Of a stretch of DNA of 64,000 nt, positions 57,647 to 64,000 are shown piece after piece. The stretch is from Erythrobacteraceae bacterium Alg239-R51 (GTDB taxonomy: Bacteria > Pseudomonadota > Alphaproteobacteria > Sphingomonadales > Sphingomonadaceae), in the NCBI GenBank assembly GCA_947331495.1, contig CAMZOI010000001.1:2125962-2189961 (forward strand), written 5' to 3'. The translations under genes and the position numbers were made by a program. Under the pieces are notes generated by a model. The model was given only the letters and a program-made list of their open reading frames with translations, was not told the DNA's origin and searched no databases. Within the stretch, counting starts at the first letter, position 1; each line of letters starts with the position of its first letter.

Positions 57647-58387
57647 ATGCCGATCCGACCCAGCCTTGCCATCTTCGCCGGTGCCGTAGCAATTGCCGCA
57701 TCGGCTTACGCGATCGCAGTGCCGACGTCGGCGGATGTGGTCGCCCCGCTCGAAGCAAAATCGGCCGAAGCCGTCGCTGCCGTCGGCGGAGGGGAGGTGG
57801 TCGCGCGATTCGCCAACAATGCGGGTTCGCCCTCGCGGCATCCGATCCTGTTCGGCGGTGAACCGCTCGACGAAGCGTTGCGGGCCAGGGTTGCCAAGGC
57901 GGTCGCCGACGTGCCCGGCGTTGGCGGCGTGATCTGGGCCGACGGTACGGTGCGCGCCGAAAGCGGCGCCCCTACTTACGAACCTCTGCATTGCCAGGAA
58001 GATGTGGAAGGCTTGCTGCGCAGCCGCTCGATCCGCTTCGAAGAGGCCAGCAGCGAGCTTTTGCCTGCCAGCAGCGTTCTGCTCAACGAGGTGGCCGACG
58101 CGCTTCGTCCATGCCTCGGCTCGATCATCGCGATCACCGGACACACCGACCAGTCGGGCACCGAACCGGGCAACATCATGTTGAGCATGGAGCGCGCCCG
58201 CGCCGTCCGCGAAGCCCTGATCCGTCGCGGCATTCCGCGCGACGGGCTGCGCGCCCTCGGGGTCGGATCGCGCGAGCCAGCAGAGGGGCTTTCTCCCACC
58301 GATCCCGCCAATCGCCGGATCGAATTCTCGGTAATCCGCACCGAGCCGCTCGTTCCCACTCCGATCGATACTCCGGGAGCGCGCTGA
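57647..58387 (+). CDS. OmpA-domain envelope protein
   Basis: 246-aa product: signal or anchor sequence (SLAIFAGAVAIAASAYAIAV), a central region of unknown fold with 'HPILFGGEPLDEALRARVAKAVADVPGVGGVIWADG', then an OmpA/MotB C-terminal domain: 'IRFEEASSELLPASSVLLNEVADALRPC', 'IAITGHTDQSGTEPGN', 'LSMERARAVREALIRRGIP' and 'DPANRRIEFSVI'. This domain binds peptidoglycan. The 'ELLPAS' and two cysteines are notable. Followed one base later by a 36-aa membrane peptide and then by a membrane-anchored HhH protein, suggesting a three-part unit. Confidence 0.88.
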   Translation: MPIRPSLAIFAGAVAIAASAYAIAVPTSADVVAPLEAKSAEAVAAVGGGEVVARFANNAGSPSRHPILFGGEPLDEALRARVAKAVADVPGVGGVIWADGTVRAESGAPTYEPLHCQEDVEGLLRSRSIRFEEASSELLPASSVLLNEVADALRPCLGSIIAITGHTDQSGTEPGNIMLSMERARAVREALIRRGIPRDGLRALGVGSREPAEGLSPTDPANRRIEFSVIRTEPLVPTPIDTPGAR

Positions 58388-58388
58388 C

Positions 58389-58499
58389 ATGCCGGTGTGG
58401 TCCGAACTGGTCGTGCTGATGCTGGCCGCCTATGTGATTGGCATTGGTTTGGGATGGGCCCTGTGGGGCCGCGTAGAAGATGATGAGGAAATGGAATGA
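58389..58499 (+). CDS. 36-aa single-helix membrane peptide
   Basis: MPVWSELVVLMLAAYVIGIG then LGWALWGRVEDDEEME: one transmembrane helix with two Trp at its end and an acidic tail. Its ATG comes one base after the OmpA-gene TGA and its TGA overlaps the next ATG (ATGA), so its translation is tightly coupled to both neighbours, which argues it is a true gene despite its length. No family known to me; the size and layout recall accessory peptides of membrane complexes. Confidence 0.75.
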   Translation: MPVWSELVVLMLAAYVIGIGLGWALWGRVEDDEEME

Positions 58500-59020
58500 G
58501 CGAACTCCTCCAGGCATATTGGCCGGCCATTGTCGCCGCGCTGGTCATCGGCTTGCTGATTGCGTGGTATGTTTTCCACGCCAGTCGCAAGACCAGAGTA
58601 ACCGGAACGAGCCGCGACGTGCTCGACGAGGGCGCGGATCGCGCGGCTCGTAACGACGCACTAATAGATTTGGGCCAGACAGTTCCGCAGCCGGACCCGG
58701 TCGTACCTCCGGCCACCCCGGTCGGTATCGCAGGTGCGGGAGAAGCCGTGTCGGCAGCGTCGCAATCCGCCCAGGCGAAGGCTGACGATCTTACCGCGAT
58801 CAAGGGTCTCGGGCCCAAGCTGCAAACCCAGCTCCACGAACTGGGCGTCACGTCCTTTGCGCAGATTGCTTCCTGGGACGATGCCGAGATAGACCGGATC
58901 GATGCGCAGCTCGGACGTTTCCAGGGCCGTATCCGGCGCGACGACTGGGTCGGTCAGGCCCGCCTGCTGGCGCAGGGAAAGTCGGACGAGTTCGCCGATC
59001 GATACGGGGCAACCTCGTAA
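58496..59020 (+). CDS. Membrane-anchored helix-hairpin-helix protein
   Basis: 174-aa protein: TM helix near the start (YWPAIVAALVIGLLIAWYVF), a polar Pro/Val linker, then from about residue 98 a helix-hairpin-helix domain: 'DDLTAIKGLGPKLQTQLHELGVTSFAQIASWDDAEIDRIDAQLG' followed by 'RIRRDDWVGQARLL'. The same HhH pattern occurs in C-terminal extensions of NADH dehydrogenase subunits and in proteins annotated as 5'-nuclease-like; DNA binding is possible but not proven. Coupled with the 36-aa peptide and OmpA-domain gene. No catalytic motif seen. Confidence 0.85.
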   Translation: MSELLQAYWPAIVAALVIGLLIAWYVFHASRKTRVTGTSRDVLDEGADRAARNDALIDLGQTVPQPDPVVPPATPVGIAGAGEAVSAASQSAQAKADDLTAIKGLGPKLQTQLHELGVTSFAQIASWDDAEIDRIDAQLGRFQGRIRRDDWVGQARLLAQGKSDEFADRYGATS

Positions 59021-59087
59021 GGCGGGAACCATCCGCGAGCAATGTCATTGATCTCGTTCGGGTCAGCTTCGGTGGAGAAGTGCCAGA

Positions 59088-59450
59088 ATGGATCAGAAAA
59101 AGCACGTGTTCGTTGCCGAGGACGAAGCGATTATCGCGCTCGACCTGTGCGATACGGTGTCCGAAGCCGGCTATGTCGTGCATGGCCCGTTCAAGGACCT
59201 GTCTTCCGCCATGCTCGCCTATCAGAAGCACAAGCCCGATGTCGCGATCCTCGATGTCCAGCTGGGCGACGGAATTGTCTATCCGCTGGCCGAACAGATG
59301 ATGGCCGAGGACGTGCCGGTCATCTTCCATTCCGGCCAGTTGTCCACCCGCGAGATGATGGACCGCTTTCCGAATGCGCAGGCACTGGCAAAGCCGTGCC
59401 CGCCCGCCGAAGTCCTGCTCACGGTCCAGAACGCCACGACCACCGAATGA
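59088..59450 (+). CDS. Single-domain response regulator
   Basis: 120-aa receiver without output domain. Acidic pair in 'VFVAEDEAIIALD', phosphorylated Asp in 'VAILDVQLGDG', Thr/Ser position in 'VIFHSGQ' and conserved Lys in 'ALAKPCPP' are all present. Such stand-alone receivers act by protein contact, e.g. with histidine kinases or chemotaxis-like machinery. The 'ILDVQLGDG' variant is typical of sphingomonad/rhizobial stand-alone receivers paired with HWE kinases; no kinase lies nearby. Starts ATG 59088. Confidence 0.9.
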   Translation: MDQKKHVFVAEDEAIIALDLCDTVSEAGYVVHGPFKDLSSAMLAYQKHKPDVAILDVQLGDGIVYPLAEQMMAEDVPVIFHSGQLSTREMMDRFPNAQALAKPCPPAEVLLTVQNATTTE

Positions 59451-59528
59451 CATCGTGCGCTTCAAACGCACGGAACATTCGCGGCAGTGCATCCATTCCC
59501 TGAACGAACTCATGGAAAGGATTACCCT

Positions 59529-59915
59529 ATGTCGCTTCAGAAAATGATCCAGGCTCATCCGCAGGTGAAGGACGAGACCGAGGAGCTTATTCTCGCCGCG
59601 CGTCATGCGATGCTGTGCTCGCTGTTCTGCACCAGCTGCGCCGATGCCTGCCTCGCTGAAGATGCGGACATGGCACAGTGCATCCGCTACTGCCTCGACT
59701 GCGCCGACGTCTGCACCGCGACTGCGCGGCTTGCCACGCGCCGCACCGCGCAGAATATCGACGTGCTGCGCAGCCAGCTTCAGACCTGCATCGAAGCTTG
59801 CGAGACCTGCGCTTCGGAGTGCGAGAAGCATGACAACGAACATTGTTCGCTCTGCGCGAAGATGTGCCGCGAATGCGCAGACGATTGCCGCAAGGCCCTG
59901 CCGCTCGTGAAGTAG
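59529..59915 (+). CDS. Cysteine-rich four-helix-bundle copper-binding protein (DUF326/Csp-like)
   Basis: 128-aa protein with 17 cysteines arranged in repeated C-x3-C-x2-C-x3-C clusters: 'CSLFCTSCADAC', 'CIRYCLDCADVC', 'CIEACETCASEC' and 'CSLCAKMCRECADDC', each in a helix pointing into a bundle. This matches four-helix Cu(I)-storage proteins (Csp family / DUF326). No signal peptide is seen, so storage or detoxification of cytosolic Cu(I) is the best inference. ATG 59529 chosen over an upstream start without a good helix. It follows the response regulator by 78 bases. Confidence 0.9.
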   Translation: MSLQKMIQAHPQVKDETEELILAARHAMLCSLFCTSCADACLAEDADMAQCIRYCLDCADVCTATARLATRRTAQNIDVLRSQLQTCIEACETCASECEKHDNEHCSLCAKMCRECADDCRKALPLVK

Positions 59916-59987
59916 GCAATCGGCGCGTCCGCCCTTGCCGCCGGAGGGCAACGCTGTCATCGACAGGGGCGCAAGACAGGAGAAGAC

Positions 59988-61172
59988 ATGGCCGGAATGG
60001 TGCCCTTCGCATGGGACGATCCCTTCGCGCTCGACGAGCAGTTGACCGAGGACGAGCGGATGATCCGCGACGCCGCGCATGCCTTTGCGCAGAACGAGCT
60101 TCAACCGCGCGTGATCGAAGCCTTCAGCGCGGAAAAGGATGCCCCCGAACTGTTCCCGATGATGGGCGAAGCGGGCCTGCTGGGCGCCACGGTGCCGGAG
60201 GAATATGGCGGCGCCGGCGCGAGCTACGTCGCATACGGGCTGATCGCGCGCGAAATCGAGCGGGTCGACAGCGGCTATCGTTCGATGGCCAGCGTCCAGT
60301 CGAGCCTGGTAATGTACCCGATCCATGCCTACGGGTCGGAGGAGCAGCGCAAGAAGTATCTTCCCGGCCTTGCCAGCGGCAGTCTCATAGGCTGCTTCGG
60401 CCTGACCGAGCCCGATGCGGGGAGCGATCCTTCCGGCATGAAGACCGTCGCGAAAAAAGACGGTGACGGGTACAGGATATCCGGATCGAAAACCTGGATT
60501 TCGAACTCGCCCTTCGCGGACGTGTTCGTGGTCTGGGCAAAGAGCGAAGCGCATGGCGGCGCGATCCGCGGCTTCGTTCTGGACAAGGGAATGGACGGCC
60601 TGTCCGCCCCGAAAATCGGCGGCAAGCTGTCGCTGCGCGCCAGCACCACCGGCATGATCGTGATGGATGACGTCAAGCTGCCGTCCGATGCGCTTCTGCC
60701 CGAAGTACAGGGACTGAAAGGTCCGTTCGGCTGCCTCAATCGTGCCCGTTACGGCATCAGCTGGGGCGCCATGGGCGCGGCGGAATTCTGCATTCATGCC
60801 GCGCGCCAATACGGGCTCGACCGGCACCAGTTCGACGTGCCGCTCGCCTCCAAGCAGCTTTACCAGCTCAAGCTTGCCGACATGATGACCGAGATATCGC
60901 TCGGCCTTCAGGCTTCCTTGCGCGTCGGACGGCTGATGGACGAGGGCAAATTCGCGCCCGAGATGATTTCCATCGTCAAGCGCAACAATGTCGGCAAGGC
61001 ACTCGATATCGCGCGCAAGGCCCGCGACATGCATGGCGGCAACGGCATTTCGGAAGGATATCAGGTGATCCGCCACATGGTGAACCTCGAAACGGTCAAC
61101 ACCTATGAAGGCACGCACGATGTCCACGCGCTGATCCTGGGTCGCGCCATCACGGGGATACCGGCGTTTTGA
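59988..61172 (+). CDS. Acyl-CoA dehydrogenase, glutaryl-CoA dehydrogenase-like
   Basis: FAD enzyme of 394 aa. Signature '[51 protein letters not shown]' and '[22 protein letters not shown]' support the family; catalytic Glu lies in '[20 protein letters not shown]', a pattern of glutaryl-CoA dehydrogenase rather than short-chain enzymes. So decarboxylation of glutaryl-CoA in lysine/tryptophan breakdown is likely, but a broader acyl-CoA role is not excluded. AGGAGAAG ribosome site; overlaps maiA by TGATG. Confidence 0.9.
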   Translation: MAGMVPFAWDDPFALDEQLTEDERMIRDAAHAFAQNELQPRVIEAFSAEKDAPELFPMMGEAGLLGATVPEEYGGAGASYVAYGLIAREIERVDSGYRSMASVQSSLVMYPIHAYGSEEQRKKYLPGLASGSLIGCFGLTEPDAGSDPSGMKTVAKKDGDGYRISGSKTWISNSPFADVFVVWAKSEAHGGAIRGFVLDKGMDGLSAPKIGGKLSLRASTTGMIVMDDVKLPSDALLPEVQGLKGPFGCLNRARYGISWGAMGAAEFCIHAARQYGLDRHQFDVPLASKQLYQLKLADMMTEISLGLQASLRVGRLMDEGKFAPEMISIVKRNNVGKALDIARKARDMHGGNGISEGYQVIRHMVNLETVNTYEGTHDVHALILGRAITGIPAF

Positions 61173-61813
61173 TGAAGCTTCACGGTTATTATCGGAGCTC
61201 CACCAGCTACCGCCTGCGGATCGCGCTGGAACTGAAAGGCCTCGATTACGAATACGTGCCGGTGAACCTGCTGACGAGCGAGCAGAAGGGCGAGGCATTT
61301 ACCAGCCGCAACCCGTTCGGCTCGGTGCCGCTGCTCGAAGCGGGCGGGCGCGATCGGGTGCAGTCGATGGCCCAGCTCGAATGGCTGGACGAGGCGCATC
61401 CGGACAAGCCGCTGCTGCCCGCCGATCTCGAGGATCGCTACACCGCGCGCGAACTGGCCTATGCCATCGCCACCGAACTGCATGCCCCGCTCAACCTGCC
61501 GGTGCTCAAATATCTGACAAACGAATACGGCAAGTCGCAGGACGAGATCGGCGAATGGTACCGCCACTGGCTTGCCCGCACGCTCGACCCATTGGAAGCC
61601 CGCTTGGCGCAGCTTGGCACCGGCGATTTTCTCTTCGAAAGGCCCGGTTTCTTCGAGGTCTGCCTCCTGCCGCAAGTCTACAACGCCCGGCGTTTCGGCT
61701 TCGATTTTTCCGACAAACCCCACACGACCCGGATCGAACAGGCGTGCCAGGCGCTGCCAGAGTTCCAGCGCGCCCATCCGGACAATCAACCCGACAATCC
61801 CGAAAGGTCATAG
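61172..61813 (+). CDS. maiA: Maleylacetoacetate isomerase (zeta-class GST)
   Basis: Glutathione-dependent cis-trans isomerase converting maleylacetoacetate to fumarylacetoacetate in tyrosine degradation. The 213-aa product begins [34 protein letters not shown], with the SSxxxxR active-site pattern (Ser-Ser-x-Ser-Tyr-Arg), plus 'FGSVPLLE' and 'QSMAQLEWLDE' of the GST thioredoxin fold. Start ATG at 61172 shares bases with the dehydrogenase stop (TGATG). Upstream homogentisate enzymes are not in this window. Confidence 0.92.
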   Translation: MKLHGYYRSSTSYRLRIALELKGLDYEYVPVNLLTSEQKGEAFTSRNPFGSVPLLEAGGRDRVQSMAQLEWLDEAHPDKPLLPADLEDRYTARELAYAIATELHAPLNLPVLKYLTNEYGKSQDEIGEWYRHWLARTLDPLEARLAQLGTGDFLFERPGFFEVCLLPQVYNARRFGFDFSDKPHTTRIEQACQALPEFQRAHPDNQPDNPERS

Positions 61814-61817
61814 CCTC

Positions 61818-62828
61818 ATGAAACTCGCCACGCTCAAGGATGGAACCCGCGACGGCAGACTGGTGGTCGTGTCCAAGGATCTCACGCGCTACTGCGCCGC
61901 CGACAATATAGCGCCGACCATGCAGGCCGCGCTCGACAATTGGGACGAGGTCGCGCCGAAGCTGGAAGCGCTCTACACCGATGTCCAGCACGAGGCCGTG
62001 CCGACCGAGCGGTTCCACGAGCGCGAGGCGCATTCGCCGCTGCCGCGCGCCTATCAATGGGCCGATGGGTCGGCTTACATCAACCACGTCGAACTGGTGC
62101 GCAAGGCGCGCGGGGCGGAGGTGCCGGAAAGCTTCTATCACGACCCGCTGATGTACCAGGGCGGCAGCGACAAGTTCCTCGCACCGCGCGACGACATCCC
62201 GCTCAAGGATACCAAATGGGGCTGCGACATGGAGGGCGAGATCGCGGTCATCACCGACGATGTGCCGATGGGCGTGTCGAGCGAACAGGCGGCGGATCAC
62301 ATCAAGCTGGTCATGCTGGTCAACGACGTCAGTCTGCGCGGCCTGATCCCCGGCGAACTCGGCAAGGGCTTCGGCTTCTTCCAGTCCAAGCCATCGAGCG
62401 CGTTCAGCCCCGTGGCCGTCACCCCCGACGAACTGGGCGACGCCTGGAAGGACAGCGTGATCCACTTGCCCTTGATGGTCGATTACAATGGCGAACCCTT
62501 CGGCCGCGCCAATGCGGGGGTCGATGCAACCTTCAGCCTCGCCGACCTTGTCGCCCACGCCGCCAAGACCCGCGATCTTGGCCCGGGCACGATCATCGGA
62601 TCGGGCACCGTCTCCAACCAGGGGCCGGAGGGCGACCCGGGCAAGCCGGTTTCCGAAGGCGGGCTGGGCTATAGCTGCATTGCCGAAATCCGCATGATCG
62701 AGACGATCGATAGCGGCGAAGCCAGGACCCGCTTCATGGAGCCGGGCGACACCGTGCGCGTGGAAATGAAGGACGAAGACGGCCACTCGATCTTCGGCGC
62801 GATCGAGCAGAAGGTTGTGGAGGCCTGA
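61818..62828 (+). CDS. Fumarylacetoacetate hydrolase family protein
   Basis: 336-aa FAH-fold enzyme, four bases after maiA. Conserved acidic metal ligands appear in 'WGCDMEGEIAVITDDVP' (Asp/Glu), and the family C-terminal pattern 'GTIIGSGTVSNQGPEGDPGKPVS' and 'EPGDTVRVEMKDEDG' follows. The neighbouring maiA implies cleavage of fumarylacetoacetate to fumarate and acetoacetate as the likely role, although some FAH paralogues hydrolyse or decarboxylate other substrates. Context suggests an aromatic amino-acid catabolic operon with the upstream dehydrogenase. Confidence 0.9.
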   Translation: MKLATLKDGTRDGRLVVVSKDLTRYCAADNIAPTMQAALDNWDEVAPKLEALYTDVQHEAVPTERFHEREAHSPLPRAYQWADGSAYINHVELVRKARGAEVPESFYHDPLMYQGGSDKFLAPRDDIPLKDTKWGCDMEGEIAVITDDVPMGVSSEQAADHIKLVMLVNDVSLRGLIPGELGKGFGFFQSKPSSAFSPVAVTPDELGDAWKDSVIHLPLMVDYNGEPFGRANAGVDATFSLADLVAHAAKTRDLGPGTIIGSGTVSNQGPEGDPGKPVSEGGLGYSCIAEIRMIETIDSGEARTRFMEPGDTVRVEMKDEDGHSIFGAIEQKVVEA

Positions 62829-63002
62829 CCACGTTGCAGGCGCGCTGGAAGAGGTTCGTCGTCCTGCCCCCGCGTCCGCTTTCAGGTGAGGATCCCGGAC
62901 CGATTTATCGCGGTCTTGGGCGAGAGGCGGACAGCAACTCTTGTCCTCGGCCAGCGATTTCCTTCACCTTGGTTAGGCCCCGAGACCGAGGTGTGATAGA
63001 AC

Positions 63003-63764
63003 ATGAACATGACCGAAAATGTACTCATTCGTAAGCTCGAGGGCTATGCGCAGCTTTCGGATGACGACAAGCGTGTAATCCGGGAGCTCTGCGGAGAGAA
63101 TGTCGGCAAGGTCGCGGCACATAGAGATATCATCAGGGATGGCGCAACGCCCGACCATATCCACCTGATCCTGGAGGGCTGGGCTGCCCGCTACAAGCTA
63201 CTGCCTGACGGTGCCCGGCAGATCACGGCTTTCCTGATACCCGGCGATTTCTGCGATCTGCACGTAACGGTTCTCGCCGAGATGGATCACGGGATTGTGG
63301 CTCTCGCCCCGTGCAAGGTCGCTTATCTGGACGCTAAAGTTCTGGACGAGATCACGTCCAAACATTCGACCTTGACCAAGGCCTTGTGGTGGATGACGCT
63401 GGTCGACGAAGCAGTCCTGCGGCAATGGGTGGTCAATGGACGTCGGCGGGCGATCCCTGCTTTGGCCCATCTGTTGTGCGAACTTCACCAACGGATGAAG
63501 TCGATCGGTCTTGTGGATGACCGCGTGTTCGAACTCCCATTGACCCAAGAGGAACTGGCCGATGCAACCGGCATGTCGTCGGTGCATATGAACCGGACCA
63601 TTCAATCGCTTCGTGAACGCGGACTGATAGAGTTTCGCATGAAAAAGCTCAGGATTCCCGATGTTCAAGCACTCGCCAAAACGGGCGGCTTCGATGACAG
63701 CTATCTGCATCTTCGCACGACCCATCGGCCATCCGAAGAGCAACATCTGCAATTGGAGGCGTGA
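63003..63764 (+). CDS. Crp/Fnr-family transcriptional regulator
   Basis: 253-aa protein with a cyclic-nucleotide-binding-type beta roll ('AAHRDIIRDGATPDHIHLILEGWAARYKLLPDGARQITAFLIPGDFCDLHV') and a Crp-type winged helix: 'LTQEELADATGMSSVHMNRTIQSLRERGLIEF' near residues 180-215. The cAMP-contact residues typical of CRP and the N-terminal Cys cluster of Fnr are absent; Cys in 'ELCGENV' and 'GDFCDLH' are single. Signal is therefore unknown. It stands alone, with a 174-base upstream gap that should hold its promoter. Sphingomonads have many such regulators. Confidence 0.88.
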   Translation: MNMTENVLIRKLEGYAQLSDDDKRVIRELCGENVGKVAAHRDIIRDGATPDHIHLILEGWAARYKLLPDGARQITAFLIPGDFCDLHVTVLAEMDHGIVALAPCKVAYLDAKVLDEITSKHSTLTKALWWMTLVDEAVLRQWVVNGRRRAIPALAHLLCELHQRMKSIGLVDDRVFELPLTQEELADATGMSSVHMNRTIQSLRERGLIEFRMKKLRIPDVQALAKTGGFDDSYLHLRTTHRPSEEQHLQLEA

Positions 63765-63856
63765 ACCATCAGTCCGGCTCTACGCTTGCAGCGCAGTGAA
63801 CGGACACATGAAAACATCCGGCGGCGAGCCCGGACGATTACGCCGTTGGAATGTCC
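63765..63856. other. Intergenic stretch after crp-like gene
   Basis: About 90 bases between the regulator stop and the tandem repeat. No open frame or hairpin of note is seen; the possible minus-strand frame through the repeats gives a repetitive Arg/Tyr/Ser-rich product and is not supported. Confidence 0.5.
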
Positions 63857-63934
63857 CGCGCTCAAGTAGCGCGAAGCGCGGTAGCGCAGACAAGACGCGC
63901 TCAAGTAGCGCGAAGCGCGGTAGCGCAGACAAAA
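63857..63934. repeat. 39-bp tandem direct repeat (two copies) with internal dyads
   Basis: Unit CGCGCTCAAGTAGCGCGAAG.. of 39 bases at 63857-63895 and again at 63896-63934 (one mismatch at the last positions). Each contains GCGCGAAGCGCG-like palindromes and GTAGCGC repeats, so folded hairpins are possible. The window ends 66 bases later; the repeat may continue. It has no coding signal I can support. Confidence 0.85.
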
Positions 63935-64000
63935 AGATCGCGCGGCCGGAGCGAGCCCTTCGCGAGACGCGTGGCGTAGCTCCCGGAGCGGGATGGCATG

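Noticed and set aside
59021..59087. GGAAC-containing sequence as an EcfG-type general-stress promoter for the response regulator
   Set aside because: The spacing to a CGTT element is too long for the usual 16-18 base gap, so I do not claim it.
58848..61298. An 816-codon open frame on the minus strand over the acyl-CoA dehydrogenase
   Set aside because: Crosses three plus-strand genes with strong family matches; its product has no recognisable fold.
63701..63904. Minus-strand open frame through the 39-bp repeats
   Set aside because: The repetitive Arg/Tyr/Ser product arises from the tandem repeat and it overlaps the Crp/Fnr gene end.

Overview
The window reads as chromosomal DNA of a high-GC alphaproteobacterium, most likely Sphingomonadales and plausibly Erythrobacteraceae. 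Grounds: a circularly permuted two-piece tmRNA gene (typical of Alphaproteobacteria), the general character of the proteins, a large sigma-less TonB-dependent receptor, ScsB-type DsbD, and the lptD-surA-pdxA-rsmA order. The genus assignment is inference. Coding density is very high, many neighbours overlap by ATGA/TGATG, and I see no insertion sequence, prophage, CRISPR array, rRNA or ordinary tRNA gene.

Layout. 1-3.4 kb (minus): partial NTF2-like protein, ndk, a lipoprotein, holC, a DUF2256 mini-protein and pepA. 3.5-9.2 kb (plus): the envelope/cofactor/ribosome run lptD-surA-pdxA-rsmA. 9.3-12.7 kb (minus): PQQ-type sugar dehydrogenase and malate synthase G. 12.9-16.4 kb (plus): an M20 metallohydrolase translationally coupled to astA and astB (arginine succinyltransferase route). 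16.5-17.8 kb: a small membrane protein, permuted ssrA (minus) and mscL (minus). 17.9-21.5 kb (plus): LemA, two TPM-domain proteins, NUDIX and SDR enzymes. 21.5-22.0 kb (minus): two paralogous 38-39 aa membrane peptides coupled to a PspC-domain protein. 22.2-27.2 kb: recF, a TesA-like SGNH esterase divergent from a YbbA/YbbP-type ABC exporter. 27.4-30.1 kb: TonB-dependent receptor.

30.3-39.1 kb: typA, a ZIP-like membrane protein, a small unknown protein, a 1008-aa fused nuclease-methyltransferase (type IIG-like restriction enzyme) with a locally AT-richer specificity region, a PutP symporter and an extensin-family lipoprotein. 39.1-43.8 kb (minus): a FixJ/LuxR-type regulator with degenerate receiver next to the Anbu operon (Anbu proteasome-like peptidase, transglutaminase-like protein, alpha-E protein, circularly permuted ATP-grasp enzyme), a gene set predicted from comparative genomics to make and process a peptide or peptide tag. 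43.8-48.1 kb: alpha/beta hydrolase, an EF-hand plus DUF3617-like lipoprotein, uvrB, a lipoprotein. 48.1-54 kb: ScsB-type DsbD divergent from a UbiH-family monooxygenase; hemC-hemD with a HemX/mitofilin-like membrane protein. 54-59 kb (plus): tsaD-gpsA-flippase, then an OmpA-domain protein, a 36-aa membrane peptide and a membrane-anchored helix-hairpin-helix protein. 59-63.8 kb: single-domain response regulator, a 17-cysteine copper-binding four-helix protein, a coupled acyl-CoA dehydrogenase / maleylacetoacetate isomerase / fumarylacetoacetate hydrolase set, and a Crp/Fnr regulator. The window ends in a 39-bp tandem repeat.

Most of the window is housekeeping. The places most likely to repay work are the Anbu operon with its degenerate regulator, the OmpA/36-aa/HhH trio, the PspC-linked micro-proteins, the type IIG-like enzyme with its atypical specificity region, and the M20 enzyme welded to astAB.
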